A DNA stretch of 64,000 bases from DASQBT01 sp049578545 (GTDB lineage Bacteria; Pseudomonadota; Gammaproteobacteria; Burkholderiales; Thiobacillaceae): contig JBAUMF010000027.1 of assembly GCA_049578545.1 (NCBI GenBank), positions 62,001 through 126,000 on the forward strand, in the 5' to 3' direction. Shown one piece after another: positions 48,456 through 58,457 of the stretch; the first letter of the stretch is position 1; each line of letters starts with the position of its first letter. A program made the position numbers and the translations under genes. Below the pieces are notes generated by a model, which was given only the letters and a program-made list of their open reading frames with translations, had not been told where the DNA came from and did not search any database.

Positions 48456-49108
48456 CAGAATTCGAAGCGTTCCGGTTGCAGCGCATTTTGCAGTGCCTTG
48501 ATCTGGGTCTCGAATAGCACAGTGCTGCGAAAGGAATTTGGCGCAACGCAGGTAATCAACGTCGCCTTCATCACCGGCGCCTCACCCAGAATGACAAACA
48601 GCCGTCCTCCGGGAGCCATTTGTTTGTTCAGCGCATCAGGCAATACAGGTAATGAGCCAGTCATCACGATGGCATCGTAGGGACCCTGCGCAGGCCAGCC
48701 CCGGGCGGCGTCGCCCGTTTCCAGGCTGATGTTGCTGAAGCCATGGGCAGCCAGTTTCTTGCCCGCATCGGTAACAAATTCCGCGATGCAGTCAACCGAA
48801 TGCACGTGTGCAGCCTGTGAGGCCAGCAATGCAGTAAAGTAGCCGCTGCCGGTGCCAACTTCCAACACCTTGTCGGCCTTGTTCAGCTGAAGCTCCTGGA
48901 GCGCGCGGGCCTCCAGCTTGGGCGACCACATCTGCTCCCCGTGACCAAGAGGAATTTCCATATCGAAGAAAGCCAGGGAGCTGTACTGACGCGGCACGAA
49001 CTCTTCGCGCTTCACTTTGAACAGAAGATCCAAAACATCCTGATCCAGGACCTCCCAAGTGCGAATTTGCTGCTCGATCATGTTGGTGCGGACCTGCTCG
49101 ATATCCAT
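48455..49108 (-). CDS. pcm: Protein-L-isoaspartate O-methyltransferase-like protein
   Basis: The 217-residue protein belongs to the PCMT family and has MIEQQIRTWEVLD, FVPRQYSSLAFFDMEIPLGHGEQMWSPK and the SAM site VLEVGTGSGYFTALLA. This variant (MWSPK in place of the usual ISQPY) is common beside tolC in betaproteobacteria. Whether it repairs isoaspartate is uncertain. The ATG at 49108 is chosen over an upstream TTG because it has a GGAG site. Confidence 0.85.
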   Translation of the reverse strand: MDIEQVRTNMIEQQIRTWEVLDQDVLDLLFKVKREEFVPRQYSSLAFFDMEIPLGHGEQMWSPKLEARALQELQLNKADKVLEVGTGSGYFTALLASQAAHVHSVDCIAEFVTDAGKKLAAHGFSNISLETGDAARGWPAQGPYDAIVMTGSLPVLPDALNKQMAPGGRLFVILGEAPVMKATLITCVAPNSFRSTVLFETQIKALQNALQPERFEF

Positions 49109-49196
49109 CGTCCCGTGCTCCAGCCTAAAATTCAATAATTCAATAAGTTAACTAGGGTTCAGCCTTGCAATTATTTCATAATTCCGTATGCTTGGG

Positions 49197-51278
<2,082 letters not shown>

Positions 51279-51340
51279 GAACCATTCCGCGCCTGGCGTG
51301 CCTGATATAAACCCCGTTTCACTTCTCGATGGAGATCACT

Positions 51341-51718
51341 ATGAAACTGCACCATGCTTTCGCCGTGTTGGTCGCAACTGGAGGGTTCTCCGGGCCGGTG
51401 CTGGCCGGAGAATCGGCTCAGGCTCCGGACATGGAGCGCTTTCGCTACATGGTCAAACCGGCCGACGTTGATCTGTTTTTCAATTATCTGCGTGTTGTCA
51501 TGAAGGCCGGACTGGAGGGCAAAACGCCTCCGCCGCCTCCGTCACAGTTGTCCCAGCGGGCGTATGAGCTGGCTGAATCCCTGCGTAAGGAAGGGGTTGC
51601 GTCCATGGATCAGATGCTGGAAATGATGAGACAGGAAATCAAGGAATCCCTGCCTCCTCCTGAGCCATCAGATGCTCCCGCCAATAATTCAAAGATTCCA
51701 CCCGACGATCGGACATGA
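51341..51718 (+). CDS. Small secreted protein of unknown function
   Basis: The 125-residue protein has a signal peptide (MKLHHAFAVLVATGGFSGPVLAG). The mature part starts near residue 23 and is acidic, with a predicted helical middle (YELAESLRKEGVASMDQMLEMM) and a proline-rich tail. I recognise no family. The ATG at 51341 has a GGAG site; an ATG 12 bases upstream is in frame. It lies 62 bases after thiC and is followed by a terminator. Confidence 0.6.
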   Translation: MKLHHAFAVLVATGGFSGPVLAGESAQAPDMERFRYMVKPADVDLFFNYLRVVMKAGLEGKTPPPPPSQLSQRAYELAESLRKEGVASMDQMLEMMRQEIKESLPPPEPSDAPANNSKIPPDDRT

Positions 51719-51793
51719 CCCTTTCTTCAATCCGAGATACGATTGGCCTTAACATCCCCTGACCCTGTCAGGGACGCCAATTAGCAAGCACCG

Positions 51794-51820
51794 CCGCGCG
51801 AACTGTCGCGCGGTTTTTTT
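51794..51820 (+). terminator. Intrinsic terminator ahead of uppP
   Basis: CCGCGCGA-ACTG-TCGCGCGG followed by seven T, a textbook terminator on the plus strand ending the thiC/small-protein transcript. Only 18 bases separate it from the uppP start, so the uppP promoter must overlap it. Confidence 0.92.
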
Positions 51821-51838
51821 ATCCGGAACCTGCCTTCT

Positions 51839-52663
51839 ATGGATAGCATGATTTTCCTCAAAGCCCTCATCATGGGCATCGTTGAAGGGTTGACCGAATT
51901 TCTGCCCGTCTCAAGCACGGGCCACCTGATATTGGTCGGCGACCTGCTCCACTTCAATGATGAAAAAGGCAAGGTGTTCGAGATCGTCATCCAGATGGGC
52001 GCGATTCTGGCAGTGGTGTGGGATTACCGCTCCCGCCTTGGCTGGGCAATCAAAGGACTGGGTCGTGATGGCATTGCCAACCGCTTTTGGCTCAATCTGG
52101 CCATTGCCTTCATCCCGCTTGCAACGATCGGCCTGCTTTATGGCAAACAGATCAAGGCAGCATTGTTCTCGCCGGTGCCTGTGGCGCTTGCGTTCATTGT
52201 CGGTGGCTTCTTCATTCTCTGGGCGGAAAGGCGCCATCACGTTGTCCGGGTCGAGACAGTCGAGGCGGTCAGCCCGCTGGATGCCATCAAGCTTGGGTTC
52301 GCCCAGGCGCTGGCTCTTATTCCTGGCACTTCACGCTCAGGCGCTACGATTATTGGCGGTCTGTTCTTTGGGCTGTCGCGCAAGGCGGCAACGGAGTTTT
52401 CATTCTTCCTCGCTGTACCCACCCTTGGCGCAGCCTCGCTCTATGAACTCTACAAGGCACGTGACCTGTTTGACGCCCACGACATGGGTGTCCTGGCCGT
52501 GGGGTTTGTCGCAGCCTTTGTCAGTGCAGCCTTTTCGGTCAAAGCCTTGATCCGTTACATCAGCAGCCATGACTTCACCGTGTTCGCCTGGTACCGCATC
52601 ATCTTCGGCGGAATTATCTTGCTGACCGCCTATACCGGCGTTGTGGACTGGAGCCACCCTTAA
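51839..52663 (+). CDS. uppP: Undecaprenyl-diphosphatase UppP (BacA)
   Basis: The 274-residue membrane enzyme recycles undecaprenyl pyrophosphate to the monophosphate used by MraY. It has GIVEGLTEFLPVSSTGHLIL near residue 13 and PGTSRSGATIIGGL near 165, both catalytic, in an eight-segment membrane protein. The stop shares TTAA with the convergent exbD stop. Confidence 0.95.
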   Translation: MDSMIFLKALIMGIVEGLTEFLPVSSTGHLILVGDLLHFNDEKGKVFEIVIQMGAILAVVWDYRSRLGWAIKGLGRDGIANRFWLNLAIAFIPLATIGLLYGKQIKAALFSPVPVALAFIVGGFFILWAERRHHVVRVETVEAVSPLDAIKLGFAQALALIPGTSRSGATIIGGLFFGLSRKAATEFSFFLAVPTLGAASLYELYKARDLFDAHDMGVLAVGFVAAFVSAAFSVKALIRYISSHDFTVFAWYRIIFGGIILLTAYTGVVDWSHP

Positions 52664-53082
52664 GGTTGCATTGACGGATCGGTCACAAACCCGATCCGAG
52701 TGAGTCCCGCCGTCGCCGCCAGCGACATCACCTTCGCAACGGATTCATATTCCGCATGCCCGTCGGCGCGGATATGCAGTTCCGGTTGGGGGTGCATTTT
52801 GGCGGCTGCGGCAAAGCGAGGTGCCAGCTGGTCCAGCGCAACCTTCTCGCCATTCCAGAACAGGTCGCCATTTTGGCGAATGCCAAACTCGATATGTTCG
52901 GGCTTGGTGATGTTGGGCGAACTCTTCGCCTTGGGCAGGTCAATCTTGACCGCATTGGTGAGCAGCGGCGCAGTGATGATGAAGATCACCAGCAGTACCA
53001 GCATGACATCCACCAGCGGCACCACGTTGATGTCCGACATCGGCCCCTGCTTGCGGCGCGGATCGAAACTTCCCATGGCCAT
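52660..53082 (-). CDS. exbD: Biopolymer transport protein ExbD
   Basis: The 140-residue protein has a short cytoplasmic end, one membrane segment with the functional aspartate in NVVPLVDVMLVLLVIFIIT, and a periplasmic domain. With ExbB it uses the proton gradient to drive TonB. It starts 3 bases after exbB. The ExbD/TolR distinction rests on its TonB neighbour. Confidence 0.9.
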   Translation of the reverse strand: MAMGSFDPRRKQGPMSDINVVPLVDVMLVLLVIFIITAPLLTNAVKIDLPKAKSSPNITKPEHIEFGIRQNGDLFWNGEKVALDQLAPRFAAAAKMHPQPELHIRADGHAEYESVAKVMSLAATAGLTRIGFVTDPSMQP

Positions 53083-53085
53083 GAC

Positions 53086-53841
53086 TTATCCTTTCATCGC
53101 CGTGCCGGCCACTGGGGGTTTTTGCGCATCGCGCAATGGCTGTACCTCGCCAGCCGAACTGTTGGCCTTTTCTCCCACCAGGATGATGGCATACAGGTCG
53201 TGGGCAAAGGCATCCAGCTTGGCGAGCCACATGCGATTGCGGCGATTGAAGGCGTTGTAGGCCAGCACCGCCGGAATGGCGACGGCCAGACCCATTGCCG
53301 TCATGATCAGGGATTCGCCGACCGGACCGGATACCTTATCCAGCGTCCCCTGGCCGGACAGCCCGATGTTGATTAGGGCGTGATAGATTCCCCAAACCGT
53401 ACCAAACAGCCCCAGGTAGGGCGCCGCCGAACCGGCAGAGGCCAGTATGGTCAGGCCATGCTCAACGCGCGCCGCTTCCTGGTCGATGTCGTTGCGCAGC
53501 AGCCGGGTTAGAAATTCACCCAAGCCCCCTGCGGCAGCAAGCTTTTGCATGCCATGCTTTTCACTGTCACTGGCGGCTTCCAGCGCATCGTGCGCCAGTT
53601 GGGCAAAGGCATGGTCGCGCGGCTGCTGAAACAGCGCGCCACGGATTTGCTGCAATGAATCGGCAGCCCAGAACTGCTTGAGAAACCCATCCGCACGCTG
53701 TTTGGCCAGATAGTTGGTAATTGTCTTGGTGACAATCAGATACCAGCTCGTGATCGATAGTGCCAGCAGCAGCAGGAGCACTGTTTGCGCCAGTGCATCG
53801 GCCTGGGTCAGGAAATGGGCAAAGCCAATGTTCGATTCCAT
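53086..53841 (-). CDS. exbB: Biopolymer transport protein ExbB
   Basis: The 251-residue MotA/TolQ/ExbB channel protein has a membrane segment at ~17-38, a large cytoplasmic helix region, and two further segments around GLFGTVWGIYHALINIG and AMGLAVAIPAVLAYN. The ATG at 53841 was chosen; the open frame continues into tonB. It lies between tonB and exbD. Confidence 0.92.
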   Translation of the reverse strand: MESNIGFAHFLTQADALAQTVLLLLLALSITSWYLIVTKTITNYLAKQRADGFLKQFWAADSLQQIRGALFQQPRDHAFAQLAHDALEAASDSEKHGMQKLAAAGGLGEFLTRLLRNDIDQEAARVEHGLTILASAGSAAPYLGLFGTVWGIYHALINIGLSGQGTLDKVSGPVGESLIMTAMGLAVAIPAVLAYNAFNRRNRMWLAKLDAFAHDLYAIILVGEKANSSAGEVQPLRDAQKPPVAGTAMKG

Positions 53842-53842
53842 G

Positions 53843-54526
53843 TCACTGTCCTTCAAGAACAAAATTGATAGGCTGAATCGCGACTGCACGTACCGCCACT
53901 CCACCACGTCTTGCCGGATTGCATCGCCATTGCCTGACGGCGGATAACGCCGCCTCATCCAGGCGACTGTAGCCGGAACTGGTCTTGATCGTGGCCAAGT
54001 CGACCTGGCCCGCGTCATCCAGTTCCACTCTAAGCACGGCCTTGCCTTCTTCCCCCAATCTGCGGGAAAGGGGAGGATAGGACGGCGGGGTACGAATGGG
54101 GCAGGCAATAGCGAGATCAGCCGTGAGCACCACGGGTCCTGCGGGTTTGGCGGCTGGTGGTGGGGTCAGGGGCGCAGGTTCTGCCGGGACTTCGATGGCG
54201 GGTTGGGATTCTGGCGGGGGCGGCGGCGGTGCAACGGATTTGGTTGGCAATACCATCGGCGCCTGCGCAACCCGTTGCCCAAGTGGTGGCGGCGTATTGG
54301 GTTCTTCCAGCTTGACTGGTTGGGATTTGGGTTTGTGCCCTCGTGTCTTCGGCGGTTCCGCTCTGGGCAGGTCTTTCAGCAGATCGACAAATACAGTAGT
54401 CGTCCTGGCAGGCGACGTAACGGTACGGTAATGCCACAGGCTATAGAACAGAGCAGCGTGCAAGGCTAGCACGACGAAAAAGCCCGCCAGGCGGGCTTTT
54501 CGTTCCAGTGATTGCTGGCCTTCCAT
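53843..54526 (-). CDS. tonB: Energy transducer TonB
   Basis: The 227-residue protein has a cytoplasmic end, a membrane helix at ~14-30 (GFFVVLALHAALFYSLWHY), a Pro-rich periplasmic spacer (APPPPPPES and TPPPAAKP) and a C-terminal domain with the TonB-type core CPIRTPPSYPPLSRRLGEEG and VRQWRCNPA. It energises outer-membrane receptors. It leads the operon tonB-exbB-exbD and carries a terminator-like hairpin within its first codons. Confidence 0.9.
   Translation of the reverse strand: MEGQQSLERKARLAGFFVVLALHAALFYSLWHYRTVTSPARTTTVFVDLLKDLPRAEPPKTRGHKPKSQPVKLEEPNTPPPLGQRVAQAPMVLPTKSVAPPPPPPESQPAIEVPAEPAPLTPPPAAKPAGPVVLTADLAIACPIRTPPSYPPLSRRLGEEGKAVLRVELDDAGQVDLATIKTSSGYSRLDEAALSAVRQWRCNPARRGGVAVRAVAIQPINFVLEGQ
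54477..54500 (-). promoter_or_regulatory. Terminator-like hairpin inside tonB 5' coding region
   Basis: Read along tonB, AAAAGCCCGCC-TG-GCGGGCTTTTT lies at codons ~12-18. It has an A run, a GC-rich stem and a T run, as in an intrinsic terminator, yet it encodes KARLAGFF. It could attenuate tonB transcription unless ribosomes melt it; this is inference. Confidence 0.5.
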
Positions 54527-54622
54527 GACCAATAATTTACACTCAATTCAGCCTGCAAGGTGCTGCCTCGCGGACAAGCGGGAGATCAATGGGTTGTAAA
54601 GTTTGCGAGTACACGTTCTTCG

Positions 54623-55012
54623 TCACCGCAGTATGGATCGCGTGTTTTGATATTGCAGATTATGTGGAGAGATGATGCCGAGTCTTGGAGCTTTCAGCAC
54701 CCGCTTTTTGAAGATGTGTAGTGCAAACCAAGTCGTTTCGCCTGGCGTGCCTGCTTGTTGCCTGTCCGCTAGCCAGATCGTGCGCAGGGCTTCAACCAGC
54801 TCAGGCACGGCATGACGCGAGGCCCGGCCGGGCTTGCGCGCGGCGGACCTGCTCTGCTTGCCTGAAGCTCGCAGCAAGCGCAGCGCGTATTTGTGGGGAT
54901 AGTCGGGGACCGCGCAAAACTTGTCCAGAATGGCTGTTTCACCAGACTTCCGGGCACGCCAGTAGCGTGTCCGTATCGCTTCCAGATAAGCGCGCCGCTC
55001 TTGTTTGTCCAT
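54623..55012 (-). pseudogene. Truncated transposase/integrase N-terminal fragment
   Basis: The 129-residue frame starts MDKQERRAYLEAIRTRYWRARKSGETAILDKFC and continues KYALRLLR, the usual N terminus of an integrase-core (DDE) transposase. After VELVEALRTIWLA-like sequence the family match ends and no DDE core follows, so it is a remnant. Inverted repeat ends are not evident. It marks the left border of the large-protein region. Confidence 0.7.
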
Positions 55013-55181
55013 GGCAGATTACCTTTGGTATTTCGGTAACCTTTAGAGGCAACGATTCCCCTATAGACCATCTTGGGCAAGTCTTATCTTGAGGCAATTC
55101 GTATGGCAGGAAAAGAAGATATTGGATCGCCATGAACCTTGGACTATAACTCTTAAGATTGTTGACCCAAACGGGGGAAGC

Positions 55182-58100
55182 GTGGCCAAACCGGACAAGG
55201 TGTTCAAGCAGACTTATGACTGGTTCCGTGCAGCAGTAGACCAGGCCCTGAGCGCCATTCCCGCCGGACAACGCCCCCAGGTGGAACAACTGGTCTGGCA
55301 GATGTTGGGGGTGCTGAGCCCGGCCGCGCCGCCCGCCGATCCCAATATCGAGGACTTCAAGAGCAACGGCGCCGATGCCCAGTCGCTGGCGCTGGCTGCC
55401 GGGATCGTGGGCGAATCCTTGGCTACACTGGAGTATGTCAAGCAGGCGGTGGACGGGCTCAATGGCGGCAACCCGGCCGCCGCGCTGGCGGTCATCGGAC
55501 CGTTGATGCATCAGGTGGAAAACTTCGCCAAGCTGCCTGGCAATAGTTATCCGAGCGCGTTCAGCCTTGGCAAGATGCTGCTTTCCCTGAGCGGCGACGC
55601 GCAGGCGTCCCCGGCCGCAGGACAGGAAGCGGCCAAGCTTGCGCAAGTCCTGGGCGCGACGCCCGCGCAAAGCCAGGACACGCAAACTGCTGTTGGTCTG
55701 GTGGTGTTACTGGCCGGCAGCATGATAGACCGCTCCTTCACCGCGCCCAGCACCGGCGCGCCGAGTTTGGGTTTCGCGAACGGATTGCCCGGCCTGCCCG
55801 CAATGCCCAAGCTCGATCTGGCCACGCTTGCCCTCCCCCCGGGCATCGGTGGGACGATCGAGTTCAATACCGCCGCACCGGTTGGAATAAAGGCCGCTTT
55901 GAACCTGGCGCTGAACAAAACGAGTTCGACCGGCGTGGCTGATTTCCAGCTCGGCTTGACGGCCAGCGCCGGCATCAACGTGTTCGTGCCGGTTGTGCCG
56001 CCCGGCCAGATCCAGGTCAGCAACGAGTTCGAACTGGGTATCAGCCTTGCGCGCAGCAAGGACAGCGGCGCGCTGGTGATGGGACCGTTCCATGGCGCGG
56101 AATTGAGCATCGGTGAGCTGGGTGCGGGAATCACTCTGAAGAACGGTGCGCCCAGCCTGTCGTTTTTCGCGCGCAAGGGAAAGGCGACGCTCAAGCCCGA
56201 CGACAGTTTTCTCAAGCTGGTGCTGGGCGACGGCATAGAAGTCGATTTCACGATCGAGGCCGAGGCCGACCAGTTTGGCAAGCTGCGGCTCAAGAACGGC
56301 ACCGGACTCAAGGCCAGCCTGCCGGTACCCACCCTGCCCACCGGGCCGTTCGAGTTGCAATTCATCAACCTGGGCCTGACCCCGGTTGACGGCAGCTTCC
56401 TGCATCTGCAAACCGAATTGTCCGCCACCTTCGGTGTCGATCTCGGCCCGTTCCAGGCCTCGGTCGACCGGCTCGGCGTGCTGCTTGATATCAATCTGAA
56501 TGGAGGACAGCCACTCAGTTTCGACTTCAAGCCACCCAATGGCATCGGCCTCAGCCTCGATGCCGGCATCGTCAAGGGCGGAGGCTATTTATTCGTCGAC
56601 GTGCCCGCCGGCCAGTATGCCGGCACGCTGGAACTGAAACTGATGGCCATCGATGTCAAGGCCATCTGCATCTTGGACACCAAGACCGAAGCGGGTTATT
56701 CGCTGCTGCTCCTGATCTACGGCCAGTTCCCGCCCATCCAGCTGTCCTTCGGCTTCACCCTGACCGGCATTGGCGGGCTGATCGGGGTGCAGCATACCTC
56801 CAGCGTTACCGCGCTGTCGCAAGGCATCGGCAACGGCGCGCTCGATGCCGTGCTCTTTCCCGCCAATCCGGTTGGCGATGCGCCCAAGATCATCAACACC
56901 CTGCGCACGCTGTTCCCGGTCAAGGCCGGTGGCTTTGTCATCGGCCCCATGCTGGAACTGGGCTGGGGCACGCCCAGCCTGGTGACTGTGCGCCTAGGCC
57001 TGCTGGTCGAGGCCAGCCAGTTCGTCATTCTGGGCCAGGGCATCGTGCAATTGCCGCCGCTGGTCTCCGCCGATCTGTCGCTCCTGTATTTGCGGCTGGA
57101 CTTCGTCGGTTCGGTGGTGTTTGATCCCTTGCGCATCGCTTTCGATGCCAAGTTGGTGAACTCTCATGTGGCCTTCATTTCCATCACTGGCCAGTTCGCT
57201 TTCCGCGCCGAGTTCGGCGACCACCCGACCTTCATCATCAGTGCCGGTGGCTTCCACCCCAAGTTCAAGGAAATCCCGTCCGACATTCCATCGCCCTTCG
57301 AGCGCGTGGGTGCGAGCTTCGACATTGGCATCGTCGGCGTTTCGTTCAAGGGCTATTTCGCCATCACCTCGGCCACGGTCCAGGCCGGCTCCGACCTGCG
57401 CATCTGGGCCAGCATCGGCATCGCCAGCATCGAGGGCGGCTGGGGCTTCGACGCGATCTGCTATTTGCAACCCAAGTTCTATTTCGAACTGGATCTGCAT
57501 GCCTACCTCGCGGTGCACGTGTTCGGCCTGGACTTCGCGTCCATCAACCTGGACGGCCTGCTTGCCGGACCGGGGCGCTGGCACATTGCCGGCCGCGCGG
57601 AAGTGCACACGCCGTGGCCCTTGCCGGATTTCAGCCTGCACATCGACGAAGCCTGGGGCACCGATCGCGATACCCCGGTGGTCACGGTCAGGATCGCCGA
57701 CAAGCTGGCGGAAGAGATTGCCAGGACAGCAAACTGGAGCGCGCAGCTTCCGCAGGGTGGCGAAGGCTATCTAACCTTGGCCAGTGTCGATCCTGGCACC
57801 GGACTGCTGGCACACCCCTTGGGCAGCCTCACCTTCCAGCAGAAGCTGGTGCCGCTGGAACTGCGTCTGGCCAAGGCGAGCGGCAGCAAGATCGATGGCG
57901 CGAACGAGTTCGGCCGCCCCGCGCTGCAACTTGCGCAGGGACAGAATGTCCTGCCACAAGGCAAGCTGCCGGATGCGCGCGCGGATTTCTTCGCCACCGC
58001 GCAATTCCTTGAACTGTCGCAAGACGACAAGCTCGCCAAGCCATCGTTCGAGTCCTATACGGCCGGTTATGAACTGCGTGACGACGATTTTGAGCTGGGC

Positions 58101-58457
58101 GAAATCGTGGAAGAGACGCTCGATTACGAGGAAGCGGATCTGGGTGCGCTGCGCCAGTCGCGCTCGCTGCGCCACGTTGCAAAGGTGCCTTTCCTCGATG
58201 CACTGCACGGGCCGCTGATGCGCTTCGGCTCCGCCGGCCTGTCCAGCCTGCGCGACCGCGCCCTGGGCGCGCCGGCGCAAGCCACGCCCATCAGGGTCTA
58301 TCCCGCACCCGTGGGCGTGGCCGACAAGGCAACACTCCAGCTCGCTGTCGCGAAGTCGTACACCAGTGTGTGGCAGGCGGAACAGGCGCGCAGTTTCAGC
58401 GCCAGCCTGGACCCGAGGGAACATCAGGTGGCCGAGATAGCTGAGGTGGCGGCATGA
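55182..58457 (+). CDS. Very large DUF6603-like protein (system protein 1)
   Basis: The protein is 1091 residues from the GTG at 55182, chosen because it has GGGGGAAG just upstream; the frame is open to a TTG at 55089. Residues ~1-200 are helical. A long middle part shows alternating hydrophobic strands. From ~470 to ~840 it follows the pattern I associate with DUF6603 (DAVLFPANPVGDAPKII, GPMLELGWGTPSLVT, GGFHPKF, GYFAITSATVQAG, GPGRWHIAGRAEVHTP). The C terminus (~840-1091) is acidic and not assignable. No signal peptide or membrane helix is evident. The function is unknown. Its stop overlaps the next start (ATGA). Confidence 0.75.
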   Translation: MAKPDKVFKQTYDWFRAAVDQALSAIPAGQRPQVEQLVWQMLGVLSPAAPPADPNIEDFKSNGADAQSLALAAGIVGESLATLEYVKQAVDGLNGGNPAAALAVIGPLMHQVENFAKLPGNSYPSAFSLGKMLLSLSGDAQASPAAGQEAAKLAQVLGATPAQSQDTQTAVGLVVLLAGSMIDRSFTAPSTGAPSLGFANGLPGLPAMPKLDLATLALPPGIGGTIEFNTAAPVGIKAALNLALNKTSSTGVADFQLGLTASAGINVFVPVVPPGQIQVSNEFELGISLARSKDSGALVMGPFHGAELSIGELGAGITLKNGAPSLSFFARKGKATLKPDDSFLKLVLGDGIEVDFTIEAEADQFGKLRLKNGTGLKASLPVPTLPTGPFELQFINLGLTPVDGSFLHLQTELSATFGVDLGPFQASVDRLGVLLDINLNGGQPLSFDFKPPNGIGLSLDAGIVKGGGYLFVDVPAGQYAGTLELKLMAIDVKAICILDTKTEAGYSLLLLIYGQFPPIQLSFGFTLTGIGGLIGVQHTSSVTALSQGIGNGALDAVLFPANPVGDAPKIINTLRTLFPVKAGGFVIGPMLELGWGTPSLVTVRLGLLVEASQFVILGQGIVQLPPLVSADLSLLYLRLDFVGSVVFDPLRIAFDAKLVNSHVAFISITGQFAFRAEFGDHPTFIISAGGFHPKFKEIPSDIPSPFERVGASFDIGIVGVSFKGYFAITSATVQAGSDLRIWASIGIASIEGGWGFDAICYLQPKFYFELDLHAYLAVHVFGLDFASINLDGLLAGPGRWHIAGRAEVHTPWPLPDFSLHIDEAWGTDRDTPVVTVRIADKLAEEIARTANWSAQLPQGGEGYLTLASVDPGTGLLAHPLGSLTFQQKLVPLELRLAKASGSKIDGANEFGRPALQLAQGQNVLPQGKLPDARADFFATAQFLELSQDDKLAKPSFESYTAGYELRDDDFELGEIVEETLDYEEADLGALRQSRSLRHVAKVPFLDALHGPLMRFGSAGLSSLRDRALGAPAQATPIRVYPAPVGVADKATLQLAVAKSYTSVWQAEQARSFSASLDPREHQVAEIAEVAA

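Noticed and set aside
54623..55012. The transposase fragment as an intact insertion sequence
   Set aside because: No catalytic DDE core and no clear terminal inverted repeats or target duplication are visible.
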